Positions 52,340-61,208 of a DNA stretch of 64,000 nt are shown here, in pieces (the first letter of the stretch is position 1; the number at the start of each line of letters is the position of its first letter). The DNA comes from Bacillus swezeyi. GTDB taxonomy: Bacteria > Bacillota > Bacilli > Bacillales > Bacillaceae. The DNA lies in contig NZ_MRBK01000001.1 of NCBI RefSeq assembly GCF_001969815.1, forward strand, positions 1-64,000, in the 5' to 3' direction. The notes beneath the pieces were generated by a model. That model worked only from the letters and a program-made list of their open reading frames with translations. It searched no databases and was not told where the DNA came from. A program made the position numbers and the translations under genes.

Positions 52340-54996
52340 GATTTATCGTCAAATTTAAATGGGTCATCGCGGCGGTTGTTTTAGCATTGACGGTCATATT
52401 GAGTCTATTTTCGCCAAACTTGACTGAGCTGGCCAATGAAAAGGGGCAGGCTCAGCTTCCGGCGGATTCGATGTCGGAAAGAGCAAGTGCGATTTTAAAA
52501 GATGCAGGGGAAAACCATAATGTGATAAGCGTTGTCGTTACATTAGACCACGCTTTAAAGAAAAATGAAAAAGATCAGCTGCGCGAATTCATCACTGAAA
52601 CAAAAAAAATCGATGGTATAGAAGGTGTGACATCTCCTTTATCAGGCGATCGGGAAATTCGCGATCAACTCATGTCAAAGGATCAGAAAACAATCCTGAT
52701 TCCTGTCACTGTGACGGGATCTGATCAACAAGTGGAAAAGATTGCGGATCACATTTATAAGGCTGTTCCCGATGATTTGACTGCATACATTACAGGAGCA
52801 TCCCTCATCAATCAAGACTTCGCCCACAGCTCAGAGGAAGGGTTGAAGAAAACAGAAGTCATCACGGTCATTTTAATTGTCGGCTTGCTGCTGGTCGTTT
52901 TCCGTTCAGTCGTCACGCCTTTCGTACCAATTATCGTTGTCGGTTTTTCCTATTTCATCAGCCAATCCTTATTAGCGATTTTAGTCCACAATGTTGGCTT
53001 TCCGATTTCGACCTTCACCCAAACGTTTCTCGTCGCCATATTGTTTGGGATAGGGACGGATTATTGCATCCTCCTCCTCACACGTTTCCGCGAAGAGCTG
53101 GCCAACGGACATAACAAGGTCGAATCGACGCTGATCGCTTACCGCACGGCGGGGAAAACACTTTTTATCAGCGGTTTTGCTGTATTAGTTGGGTTTTCTG
53201 TTCTTGGTTTTGCAAAGTTTGCTGTATTCCAATCTGCCGTAGGAGTCGCCGTCGGCGTGGGCGTCTTAATGATTATTTTATATACGTTGCTGCCGTTGTT
53301 TATGGTGACGCTGGGTGAAACATTATTTTGGCCATCGAAGAAGGTTCTTTCGCATAATGATAATAAATTATGGGCTTTTCTTGGAAAGCATTCGGTGGCG
53401 CGTCCATTCTTATTTATCGTCATCACAGCCATCATTACCGTACCGTTTATTCTGACGTATGATGATCAAATTTCCTTTGATTCTACTTCAGAAATCAGCA
53501 GCAGCTATCAATCGGTTAAAGGTCTCGAGGCGATTAAAGAAGGTCTTGGCGAAGGAAAAGCGTTCCCTGTGAATGTCGTGATGAAAGGAGAAAACAAGTT
53601 AACGACAGCTGAAACAATCCCCTATCTCGGAAATATCAGCAAAGCCATCGAGAAAGTGGAACATGTTGATTCTGTCATGACCATCACACAGCCAACTGGA
53701 AAGGAAATCGAAGGTTTATCTATTGACCATCAGCTGGGGGCGGTAGCAGACGGGTTGAATAAGACAACGAAAGGACTTGGCGATGTTCAAAGCGGTTTAA
53801 CAGATGTAGAAGAAGGGCTAAGACAAATAGCCGGACAGACCGCAGGTTCAAGTGCGAATGGCGACTCCGGCGGATCGCTTGGGGATGCGGCCGATGGGCT
53901 GGGAAAAATCAATAGCCAGCTGCAGCTTGTCAGCGGGCAGATGGAACAAACGGGCAACGCTTCACAGGCGGTGCCGCAGCTGACAGCCATCAGCGGCCAG
54001 TTGGGAAAAATTCAAAGCGGGCTTGAACAGGCAAATCAACGGCTTGAAGCACAGCGAAAGCAAGCCGGAACGCTTACAGAAAGTCTGGGGCAGCTTGCAG
54101 ACGGTGTAAAGAGTGCGAAAGACGGGCTGGCCAAAATTTCCGACGGCATCACGGCATCCAGTGATATGCTGGAGGACATGAGCAACAGTTCAACCGTGAA
54201 AGACACGGGGATATTTATACCGAATCGTGTCATGGAAAACAAAGATTTTCAAAAATCAATTGATAACTATTCCTTTTCAGACGGCAAGGGAGTTCAATTG
54301 AGCGTGGTATTGGACATCAATCCTTATTCAGAACAAGCCATTGAGACAGTCAATAAGATAAAAAAAGCCTTAGCTGACGAAGCAGCCGGTACACCTTTGG
54401 AAGATGCGGTGATCGTGTACGGCGGGGTGACCAGCCAGAATGCAGATTTAAAAGAACTATCGACAATGGATTTATCCCGTACGATGCTGATTATGGTCAT
54501 TGGTTTGTTTGCGGTGTTAACCATTTTGTTCCGTTCCATGATCATGCCTGTCTATATGATTGCATCACTATTTATCACGTATTATACGTCGATGTCGATC
54601 ACGGAATTCATTTTTGTCGATATCATGGGAAATGACGGGGTGAGCTGGGCCGTTCCATTCTTCAGCTTTGTGATCTTGATTGCTTTAGGGGTGGATTATT
54701 CGATCTTCTTGCTTGACCGGTTTAAAGAAGAGGTCCACCTCGGCATCCATCAAGGCGTCGTCAGATCAATGAGCAAGATGGGCTCTGTCATCATGACAGC
54801 AGCCATCATTTTAGCCGGAACATTTGCGGCGATGATGCCTTCAGGTGTCAATACGCTCATGCAGGTCGCCACCGTTGTCATTGTCGGCTTGCTGCTTTAC
54901 GGACTCGTCGTCCTTCCGCTGCTTATTCCGGCCATCATCGTCACGTTTGGAGAAGGCAACTGGTGGCCGTTTGGCAGGAAGAAGATAAAGGAATAG
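52336..54996 (+). CDS. ydgH: MMPL-type RND membrane protein, YdgH-like
   Basis: An 886-residue protein, close to B. subtilis YdgH (885). Layout: helix 1 (about 7-27), outer domain, five helices (about 170-360) with FGIGTDYCILLLTRFREEL, a long outer domain (about 375-690) with many Gly-x-x-x-hydrophobic helical repeats (ADGLNKTTKGLGDVQSGLTD and similar), then the second helix bundle (about 695-880) with ALGVDYSIFLLDRFKEE. The two D-Y motifs are the proton-relay type of MMPL proteins. Probable exporter of lipophilic compounds or lipids. Confidence 0.87.
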   Translation: MRFIVKFKWVIAAVVLALTVILSLFSPNLTELANEKGQAQLPADSMSERASAILKDAGENHNVISVVVTLDHALKKNEKDQLREFITETKKIDGIEGVTSPLSGDREIRDQLMSKDQKTILIPVTVTGSDQQVEKIADHIYKAVPDDLTAYITGASLINQDFAHSSEEGLKKTEVITVILIVGLLLVVFRSVVTPFVPIIVVGFSYFISQSLLAILVHNVGFPISTFTQTFLVAILFGIGTDYCILLLTRFREELANGHNKVESTLIAYRTAGKTLFISGFAVLVGFSVLGFAKFAVFQSAVGVAVGVGVLMIILYTLLPLFMVTLGETLFWPSKKVLSHNDNKLWAFLGKHSVARPFLFIVITAIITVPFILTYDDQISFDSTSEISSSYQSVKGLEAIKEGLGEGKAFPVNVVMKGENKLTTAETIPYLGNISKAIEKVEHVDSVMTITQPTGKEIEGLSIDHQLGAVADGLNKTTKGLGDVQSGLTDVEEGLRQIAGQTAGSSANGDSGGSLGDAADGLGKINSQLQLVSGQMEQTGNASQAVPQLTAISGQLGKIQSGLEQANQRLEAQRKQAGTLTESLGQLADGVKSAKDGLAKISDGITASSDMLEDMSNSSTVKDTGIFIPNRVMENKDFQKSIDNYSFSDGKGVQLSVVLDINPYSEQAIETVNKIKKALADEAAGTPLEDAVIVYGGVTSQNADLKELSTMDLSRTMLIMVIGLFAVLTILFRSMIMPVYMIASLFITYYTSMSITEFIFVDIMGNDGVSWAVPFFSFVILIALGVDYSIFLLDRFKEEVHLGIHQGVVRSMSKMGSVIMTAAIILAGTFAAMMPSGVNTLMQVATVVIVGLLLYGLVVLPLLIPAIIVTFGEGNWWPFGRKKIKE

Positions 54997-55002
54997 AAAA
55001 AG

Positions 55003-55031
55003 AGAGTGATGGACGATTCATCACTCTTTTT
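55003..55031. terminator. Bidirectional terminator
   Basis: AGAGTGATG-N7-CATCACTCT with T run on plus and CTCTTTTTC on minus; between convergent genes. Confidence 0.82.
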
Positions 55032-55039
55032 CTTGTTTG

Positions 55040-55387
55040 TTATAAATAAATAACTAAAAAGCTAACAACAATAACCGCACAGACTTTATAGCCCATCTCC
55101 TTTTTATTGAAAAGGTAAAATAGGGACTGGATTCCGGAGCTAATTAAAAATGCATGAAAGAAATACTCAAATGTGAATTCAAATCCCCGAAAAACAAACT
55201 GCATGAAAAGGGCGATTCCAGACAGGTAAAACCAGCCATGGTCGTCTAAAATCTTTTTCATTTCTGATTTTGCTTCATCAGCTGAAGATATAGAAACAGA
55301 TTCAATCGACAACTCTCTTTTTAAAGTTAAAAAGCCAGCCGCGAGAACCGATAATCCTAAAATTAGCAGAATAATTGCTTCAAACAT
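55040..55387 (-). CDS. Small membrane protein divergent to a secreted protein
   Basis: A 115-residue protein with hydrophobic segments at about 2-20, 52-68, 74-93 and 98-115, and a polar, acidic loop at 26-48 (ESVSISSADEAKSEMKKI). RBS TGGAGG before ATG 55387. I do not recognise it. It is divergent from, and only 83 bp away from, a secreted protein gene with a membrane-active-looking C-terminus, so it might be an immunity protein; this is conjecture. Confidence 0.6.
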   Translation of the reverse strand: MFEAIILLILGLSVLAAGFLTLKRELSIESVSISSADEAKSEMKKILDDHGWFYLSGIALFMQFVFRGFEFTFEYFFHAFLISSGIQSLFYLFNKKEMGYKVCAVIVVSFLVIYL

Positions 55388-55470
55388 ACAATACCTCCAT
55401 TTACAGTAATTATATTTTATGTTAAAAATAAGTATACTATAAAATTACTTGTATAAGAAAGGAGACAAAA

Positions 55471-56418
55471 ATGAGAAGTTTAAAGAAACGTTTATTTGTG
55501 TCTTTACCATTAATTTTGTCTTTGGCACTGGTCATTTCAGTTATCCAGCCAAAAGCATCAAGTGCTAAAACAACTGAGATTCATAAGGAAATTCAGCAAA
55601 CAGCCCAGGATATTGAACATGTTACAGGAATTCAAAACATAATGAAATCAAACGAAAGTACCGATACATACTCAGTCATTAAAAATGAGACTGGAATCAT
55701 AAAAATACCTAAAGATTCAAAAAAAGCAATACAATTGACTAATGTATCAACAAGCATCCATTTACCAGCTGAAAAAGTAAACGCACCGGGTGTTGCAACT
55801 AAAAATGGAACAATAGTTTTTGATCATCCAAATAGCAGTGTGGGTTTTGGCGTTCAACCAACAAAAGACGGAGTAAGAAATTTAATTAAAATAAAAAATA
55901 AAACGGCTCCTAAAGAATATAAATATGATTTGCAATTGCCTGAAGGCAGCAAACTAATGACTGCAGCAGAATACCTAGGTGAAGAGTTTGACACGGGAGA
56001 AGTGTTTGTTGTTGATTCTAATAACATTGTGACAAGTGTTTTCAGTCCAGCTTGGGCAAAAGATGCGAATAAAAATGATGTTCCTTCTCATTTTAGAGTC
56101 GAGGGAAACTCATTGATTCAAGTAATAGATTTCAATGAAAACACCGCATTTCCAGTTATCGCAGATCCTGATTGGGCTAAAATCGGAGCTTGTTCTGCAG
56201 CTATAGCGTGGTTCATTGGATCAAACTTGTTTGCAGCTGCAAAAATAATAAGAGTGAAGAAATATATAAAGGAACTTGGTGGACTTAAAGAAACTGCTAA
56301 ACTTCTAGCCGGTGCTACGACATGGGAAGAAAAACTAAGGGTCGGAGGCAGTGCGTTTAAGAGTTTAGCAGCTGAAATTACAGGCGTCGGCGGACTGGCA
56401 GTCTGCATCAATTGGTAA
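55471..56418 (+). CDS. Secreted protein with hydrophobic, two-Cys C-terminal domain
   Basis: A 315-residue protein with a clear signal peptide (RSLKKRLF, hydrophobic to about 27, cut likely after KASSA). A soluble domain (about 35-230) ends in NTAFPVIADPDW. The last 85 residues have amphipathic and hydrophobic helices (ACSAAIAWFIGSNLFAAAKI, GSAFKSLAAEITGVGGLAVC) and just two Cys, one at each end (CSAA and VCINW), which could form a disulfide. This resembles precursors whose C-terminal piece is released as a membrane-active toxin. AT-rich codon use, unlike neighbours. RBS AAAGGAG. Function not established. Confidence 0.72.
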   Translation: MRSLKKRLFVSLPLILSLALVISVIQPKASSAKTTEIHKEIQQTAQDIEHVTGIQNIMKSNESTDTYSVIKNETGIIKIPKDSKKAIQLTNVSTSIHLPAEKVNAPGVATKNGTIVFDHPNSSVGFGVQPTKDGVRNLIKIKNKTAPKEYKYDLQLPEGSKLMTAAEYLGEEFDTGEVFVVDSNNIVTSVFSPAWAKDANKNDVPSHFRVEGNSLIQVIDFNENTAFPVIADPDWAKIGACSAAIAWFIGSNLFAAAKIIRVKKYIKELGGLKETAKLLAGATTWEEKLRVGGSAFKSLAAEITGVGGLAVCINW

Positions 56419-56431
56419 TATAAAACTAATG

Positions 56432-56463
56432 AAGAGCATTCTACAACGGAATGCTCTTTTTTA
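56432..56463 (+). terminator. Terminator of the secreted-protein gene
   Basis: AAGAGCATTC-TACAACG-GAATGCTCTT then T run. From 56464 to 56745 I see only an extended -10 (TGCTATAATG near 56551) and a hairpin AAAGCTGCGG...CCGCTGCTTT (about 56579-56605); no gene. Confidence 0.87.
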
Positions 56464-56749
56464 AATCAAACGATAAAGCAATAACAACGTGCAGTGATCA
56501 CTTTTCACTTTTCTTTCTCAACGCAGGCAAGAGGTGCGGGAATTGAGCCATGCTATAATGATTGCGGCCTGCGATTGTAAAGCTGCGGTTTTAATCCGCT
56601 GCTTTAAAGGTGAAATTGACGACTTCGATCGGCTCCATTCGTTTGCTTTTTGATGATGTTTCCAAGGAAGAGACTGTTTTAATATGAAACGAATAGGAAA
56701 AGGGCAGGTATATTAGCTGTCCGATTTTCGTTTCCTCCGTTAATCTTCT

Positions 56750-57224
56750 TTAATTTGTAGAAGATAATGGGGTCTGATGGACGGTTTTCAGAATATACTG
56801 CAGGGAGTATTGTAACTTACTTTGCTGCATGATATGGATGACAACTGGAACCAAGGTACCGAGTATTGTTATAGGCGAAAACCATTTGCCAAATCCGCTT
56901 CCCCAGCCTAAAGCGTTCGATTCCGATTCAAATAATATTAGAGAAAAAATGCATTTTTTAACCGGTTGATCAGTTTTCTGCCGAGCAAGTAGAACTGTGC
57001 GGCGTTTGTTTCATTCAGGCGCTTTGGGTAGTTGAAATCTAGGGATGCCTCTCTAAGAATTGCATGAAAAGAATGATGAATAATCCAAAATCGGGCAATG
57101 TACCCCATGCAGCAATCAAAAAAATGATTGATCCAATATAAAACAGATAGCCAAATACATCCCAAACCGATTCGCTTTTTGTCTTCGGACTGATTATGTT
57201 AGATTGTTCGGCTGAATTTGACAC
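56750..57224 (-). pseudogene. Frameshifted membrane protein
   Basis: A GTG at 57224 has a strong AAAGGAGGGG and starts MSNSAEQSNIISPKTK, then two helices (FGYLFYIGSIIFLIAAWG, LFIILFMQFL). The frame breaks near 57050, continues as REASLDFNYPKRLNETNAAQ to NAFFL (56942), then again in a third piece, FESESNALGWGSGFGKWFSP...LVPVVIHIM, to 56750. Joined it would be about 155 residues with three or four helices. Family unknown. Confidence 0.7.
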
Positions 57225-57322
57225 GGGTTACCCCTCCTTTCTTCTGCATACGGTTTAAACATGAAAAAGTTCGTGATTTTCGTCAATCGGATACCGCGTA
57301 TATTCGCGATGAGAGGGGGCAA

Positions 57323-57393
57323 TGTTAAGAGAATGTAAATCCTCAGCAGTTCAATGTTAAGTTATTGTAAATTTTTAATGTGAATCGTTTACA
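57323..57393. promoter_or_regulatory. Candidate Pho boxes upstream of the Na/Pi transporter
   Basis: TGTTAA-N5-TGTAAA occurs twice, at 57323-57339 and 57355-57371, exactly 32 bp apart. Read on the minus strand each is TTTACA-N5-TTAACA, the B. subtilis PhoP dimer-site pattern (TTAACA-like hexamers 5 bp apart). A further TTTACA is at about 57388-57393 on the plus strand. Confidence 0.6.
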
Positions 57394-57458
57394 TAAGCTC
57401 TGATCTCCATCATAATCATAGTGTTTGTAGATTTATGTCGAATTAGGGGGGCAAGACT

Positions 57459-59093
57459 TTGGAAATAGATGTGCAGCAATTGCTTTTTGAATTTATAGGA
57501 GGTCTCGGTATCTTCCTCTTAGGTATTAAGTTTATGGGGGAAGGGCTCCAAAAGTCAGCAGGAGATAAACTGAGAGACATTTTAGATCGTTTTACAAGCA
57601 ACCCACTAATGGGTGTGCTGGCAGGTATTATTGTCACGGTTTTAATTCAAAGCAGTTCTGGCACGACCGTTATCACTGTCGGTCTTGTCAGCGCCGGTTT
57701 TATGACCCTTCGCCAGGCGATCGGCGTCATTATGGGTGCAAACATCGGAACGACGGTCACGGCCTTTATTATCGGCTTTGATGTCGGTGCATATGCGCTG
57801 CCGATCATCGCTGTCGGATCGTTTTTGCTGTTTTTCTTTAAGCACAAAAAGTCTCAACACATCGGACAAGTTTTGTTTGGGTTTGGTGCGCTTTTCTATG
57901 GATTGGAATTGATGAGCAGCGGTATGAAGCCGCTCCGGACGGTTGAGGCCTTTCATGATTTAACCGTCAGCATGAGTACGAACCCTGTTCTCGGTGTGCT
58001 TGTCGGTACTCTTTTTACAGTTCTTGTTCAAAGTTCAAGTGCAACCATCGGTATCCTGCAAGGATTGTTTGCCGATTCATTAATAGATCTAAACGGTGCT
58101 CTGCCTGTATTATTTGGAGATAACATCGGTACGACGATTACCGCTGTATTGGCATCTCTCGGCGCATCTGTCGCAGCAAGACGGGCTGCCGCCGTTCACG
58201 TAATGTTTAACCTTATTGGGACAGCGATTTTCCTCATCTTGCTGAAGCCGTTCACAGCTTTAATCTTAATGCTTCAATCCTCTTTGGGACTTGATCCTAA
58301 AATGTTGATTGCGTTTGCCCACGGAATCTTTAATACGTCAAATACGCTGATTCAGCTTCCGTTTGTCGGAGTATTGGCTTTGGTCGTCACGAAGCTCATC
58401 CCCGGCAAGGACACAGTTGTGGACTATAAAGCAACACATCTTGATCCGCTGTTCATTCAGCAGTCTCCTTCAATTGCTCTTGGCCAGGCGAAAGAAGAAG
58501 TGTTGCGCATGGGTGAATTTGCTGTGAAAGGGCTTGAAGAAACAAAGGAATTTTTAAGCACAAAACAGGCAAAGCATGCACAAAACGCTTTTCAGATAGA
58601 AGATGCTATCAACAATTTAGACCGGAAGATTACGGATTATTTGATCGAACTGTCAGCCACAACGCTTTCTGAACAAGAATCTGAAGAACATCATAAGTTA
58701 ATGGACACCGTCAGAGACGTTGAAAGAATCGGCGACCATTTTGAAAACTTGGTTGAGCTGGGCGAGTACCAGCAATCCAACCGAGTGAAAATTTCTGAAG
58801 CGGCGATGGCGGATTTAACGGAAATGCTTGATCTGACCATTTCGACAGTCAAAGAATCATTCACCGCTCTAGCGCAAAATGATGAAGTAGCCGCAAGAAG
58901 TGTGGTCGAGAAAGAAAATCAAATTGATAAAATGGAACGCAAGCTTCGCAAAAAGCATATTCTTCGCTTAAACGACGGATTATGCAGCGGACAAGCCGGT
59001 GTGATCTTCGTTGATATCACCAGCAACCTGGAAAGGATCGGCGACCATGCCGTCAATATTGCAGAAGCTGTTTTAGGCGAAGAAAAGCATTAA
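57459..59093 (+). CDS. Na/Pi cotransporter family protein with PhoU-like domain
   Basis: A 544-residue protein: two inverted NaPi-II-like repeats with VLIQSSSGTTVITVG / VLVQSSSATIGILQG and MGANIGTTVTAF / FGDNIGTTITAV, about eight membrane segments to residue 315, then a cytosolic PhoU-like helical domain (about 345-540, RDVERIGDHFENL and NLERIGDHAVNIAEA). It takes up phosphate with sodium. It starts with TTG at 57459 after AGGGGGG. Pho-like boxes upstream fit phosphate control. Confidence 0.87.
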   Translation: MEIDVQQLLFEFIGGLGIFLLGIKFMGEGLQKSAGDKLRDILDRFTSNPLMGVLAGIIVTVLIQSSSGTTVITVGLVSAGFMTLRQAIGVIMGANIGTTVTAFIIGFDVGAYALPIIAVGSFLLFFFKHKKSQHIGQVLFGFGALFYGLELMSSGMKPLRTVEAFHDLTVSMSTNPVLGVLVGTLFTVLVQSSSATIGILQGLFADSLIDLNGALPVLFGDNIGTTITAVLASLGASVAARRAAAVHVMFNLIGTAIFLILLKPFTALILMLQSSLGLDPKMLIAFAHGIFNTSNTLIQLPFVGVLALVVTKLIPGKDTVVDYKATHLDPLFIQQSPSIALGQAKEEVLRMGEFAVKGLEETKEFLSTKQAKHAQNAFQIEDAINNLDRKITDYLIELSATTLSEQESEEHHKLMDTVRDVERIGDHFENLVELGEYQQSNRVKISEAAMADLTEMLDLTISTVKESFTALAQNDEVAARSVVEKENQIDKMERKLRKKHILRLNDGLCSGQAGVIFVDITSNLERIGDHAVNIAEAVLGEEKH

Positions 59094-59120
59094 AAACCGG
59101 GGGGATGACCCCGGTTTTTT
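59093..59120 (+). terminator. Terminator of the Na/Pi transporter gene
   Basis: AAAACCGGGG-GATGA-CCCCGGTTTT then T run. Confidence 0.9.
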
Positions 59121-59240
59121 ATGTAGGTCTATTTTATTGCAGTGTGACATATTTACTAAATTGTGAGCGAAAAGGAAGAACATTCTTCTTCTGGAGACCT
59201 AAATAAAGTATAATAGTTTTATTCTTTAGGAGGTATTAAG

Positions 59241-59502
59241 ATGCAGAAATACAGAAGAAGAAATACAACGGCATTTACGATTATGTCATATTTCACATTT
59301 TTCGCGGGTGTCTTTTTGTTCGGCCATCGGTCTTTACAATGCTGACAACTTGCAGCTCAATGAAAAAGGCTATTACATCGCAGTGATGATTTTAGTGGCG
59401 GTCGGCGCGATTCTGACGCAGAAAGTGACGAGAGACAATGCTGAAGATAATGAAATCATCGCTGAGCAGGAGAGAAGACAGAATATGTCTAGTGGTGAGT
59501 GA
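59241..59502 (+). pseudogene. Frameshifted YiaA/YiaB-type two-helix protein
   Basis: ATG 59241 after AGGAGG encodes MQKYRRRNTTAFTIMSYFTF FAGVFLF, then one extra G near 59322 shifts the frame into a stop at about 59341. Removing it restores AIGLYNADNLQLNEKGYYIAVMILVAVGAILTQKVTRD to a stop at 59502, an 86-residue two-helix (YiaAB) membrane protein. A single-base error in the assembly is as likely as a real mutation. Confidence 0.82.
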
Positions 59503-59511
59503 TCGTGGAGG

Positions 59512-59537
59512 AAGGCATCTTTAGGGATGCCTTTTTT
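59512..59537. terminator. Bidirectional terminator
   Basis: AAGGCATC-TTTAG-GGATGCCTT with six Ts; lies between convergent genes. Confidence 0.85.
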
Positions 59538-59988
59538 AATGCTGAGAAAGTTCATTAGCGAATCTTTGCTTTAAAACAAAGTCAATCATACTTACAATTC
59601 TGGCGTTTTCTGATCTTTTGGCGAAGTGTAAAATAGATTGTATAACGCCTTTTCTAGAAATTATTGTCAATCTAATTAACAAGATGATGCATAACAAAAA
59701 CACAACGGCTATCAGGTAAGGTAAAAAGCCGACTGAAGGGATATATGGTACGGCTCCCAAAGCGCCAATTGGTAAGAATACGCCAATAAGACTGCTGGCA
59801 AATCCCCATTTAATAAAATAGATTAATGTAAAAGTTGGGTTCGAAAAATAGACTCTCAATCGGCTTAATACGGGAGTATCCAGTTTGGCAAGATAAGCGA
59901 GAAGTTTTTCATCATTTTTGCTGCCGTAGGAAACAGCAATGTCAGCGGCTTCTTTCGTTTCTTTTAATATTTGTCTATCTTTTTTCAT
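59536..59988 (-). CDS. Membrane protein, paralogue A
   Basis: A 150-residue protein from ATG 59988 (GTGAGGG upstream). N-terminal cytosolic helix (MKKDRQILKETKEAADIA), LAYLAKLDTPVLSRLRVYFSNPTF, then three hydrophobic segments (about 55-75, 82-97, 95-115) and a C-terminal part ARIVSMIDFVLKQRFANEL. It shares layout and end motif with the upstream gene at 60022-60471, so the two are diverged tandem copies. Family unknown. Confidence 0.65.
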   Translation of the reverse strand: MKKDRQILKETKEAADIAVSYGSKNDEKLLAYLAKLDTPVLSRLRVYFSNPTFTLIYFIKWGFASSLIGVFLPIGALGAVPYIPSVGFLPYLIAVVFLLCIILLIRLTIISRKGVIQSILHFAKRSENARIVSMIDFVLKQRFANELSQH

Positions 59989-60021
59989 TACGGTGGCCCT
60001 CACTTTATATATATGTCTTAT

Positions 60022-60471
60022 TTAGTCATGTTTTAGAGTGTTTTTGTATCTTTGTTCTAACACCAAATCAATCATATTATTCATTTTTGCGAATCCTGAT
60101 TTATGTTCGAAGTGTGAGGTGAGCTTCACCGGTTTTCTTTTCCATTTGATCACCTGAAAGAGAAACCAAAAGATGCAGCCCGTTGTGAACAGTAAGAACA
60201 GCAGAGGAATAATCGGCAGACTGGGGAAGAAGTCTTTCGCTTTGATTAAGAACAAAACATTGAATGTCGTTGCGGAAATGTTGCAAGCTAATCCAATTTT
60301 CATAAACAAACTGGACGGAAATCCAGAGTCAGAGCAGTACACTTTCAATTGGCTGAGAGAAAGAGAGTCCTGTCTGGAAAGAAAATTCATCAGTTCTTCG
60401 TCATATTTAAACAGTTTTATGGTATCAATCATACTTCTTGCTTTTTGGAATGCTTCTTTGTCTTTTTTCAT
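60022..60471 (-). CDS. Membrane protein, paralogue B
   Basis: A 149-residue protein from ATG 60471 with AGAGGG. Shares with paralogue A: start MKKD, MNFLSRQDSLSLSQLKVYCSDSGFPSSLF, two or three hydrophobic segments (about 62-80, 88-116) and AKMNNMIDLVLEQRYKNTL at the end. Likely the first gene of a two-gene operon (33-bp gap). Function unknown; the N-terminal 'few-residue then leucine-rich' part may contact a partner. Confidence 0.65.
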   Translation of the reverse strand: MKKDKEAFQKARSMIDTIKLFKYDEELMNFLSRQDSLSLSQLKVYCSDSGFPSSLFMKIGLACNISATTFNVLFLIKAKDFFPSLPIIPLLFLLFTTGCIFWFLFQVIKWKRKPVKLTSHFEHKSGFAKMNNMIDLVLEQRYKNTLKHD

Positions 60472-60742
60472 TTTATAATCCCTCTAAAATAGTGAAATTT
60501 TAATCTTTTTATATAATTGAAAGAGAAACTACAGTAGAACCTGCCCCTGCTTCAACTAATGGAAGTGTTTATGAAAGGCACGGTTGTAGCCATTCTAGCC
60601 TGAACAAACGAAAAAAATCTCCTAAAAGGAGAAATTATGTAACTAATACTTTTCATTTTAAATGTTATTATAGTAAAATGTCCAGTTGTATATTAGCTAT
60701 TATTGGGATTTTAGGAGCCGTAAATTAAATTGATAAATAAAA

Positions 60743-60793
60743 AATACGGGTGCTGACTAACTTATCGAATAATGTTAGCCGGTACCCGGATTT
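60743..60793 (-). terminator. Terminator of the AraC-DMT-DUF2000 operon
   Basis: AAATCCGGGTACCGGCTAAC pairs imperfectly with GTTAGTCAGCACCCGTATTT; T run on the minus strand. The region 60472-60742 also has a small hairpin ATCTCCT-AAA-AGGAGA (about 60628) and a 16-codon hydrophobic frame at 60678 without RBS. Confidence 0.75.
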
Positions 60794-61208
60794 ATCTCAA
60801 CAATCCCAAACTCCCGGTCAGCCGGTTGACCTTCTTCTTATCCCCGCATATGCCAATGCCAAAATAGCGGTAATCGGAAGAAGCGGTGCTTTGAAATGTC
60901 TCAGTGTATGCTTCATATGTATGAATGCTTTGCGCGACATCGGTGAAATCAACTGTTAGTATATCGTTGAAGTCGTCGGTCAGAAGCTTGTTTCTTAACT
61001 CATGAAGCAACTCGGCATTTCCTTTTAATATAGGAATGGGGACTTTGACGATTCCCAAGTGTTCGATTCCCGATCCGTCTGTGACATTTTCCCCGAGCAG
61101 GCCGGGTTTGTTTTTGCCGAGCGCAGCCCCCAGGATCGCCGCTGTATTGGCGATCAGTCCGAGAGGCAGGTTTTCATCAATAATCAGTGCGCATTTTGTT
61201 TCATTCAT
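60792..61208 (-). CDS. DUF2000 family protein
   Basis: A 138-residue DUF2000 protein (peptidyl-tRNA hydrolase 2-like fold): [40 protein letters not shown] and a C-terminal [22 protein letters not shown] 61208 has AAGGAGG and overlaps the DMT stop (ATGA). Third gene of an AraC-DMT-DUF2000 operon. No activity can be assigned. Confidence 0.8.
   Translation of the reverse strand: MNETKCALIIDENLPLGLIANTAAILGAALGKNKPGLLGENVTDGSGIEHLGIVKVPIPILKGNAELLHELRNKLLTDDFNDILTVDFTDVAQSIHTYEAYTETFQSTASSDYRYFGIGICGDKKKVNRLTGSLGLLR

Noticed and set aside
56551-56605. A small RNA with hairpin AAAGCTGCGG...CCGCTGCTTT
   Set aside because: An extended -10 and one hairpin are present but there is no terminator or conserved family I can name.
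60678-60728. A 16-codon hydrophobic frame (MSSCILAIIGILGAVN)
   Set aside because: No RBS and too short to support, though a small peptide cannot be excluded.
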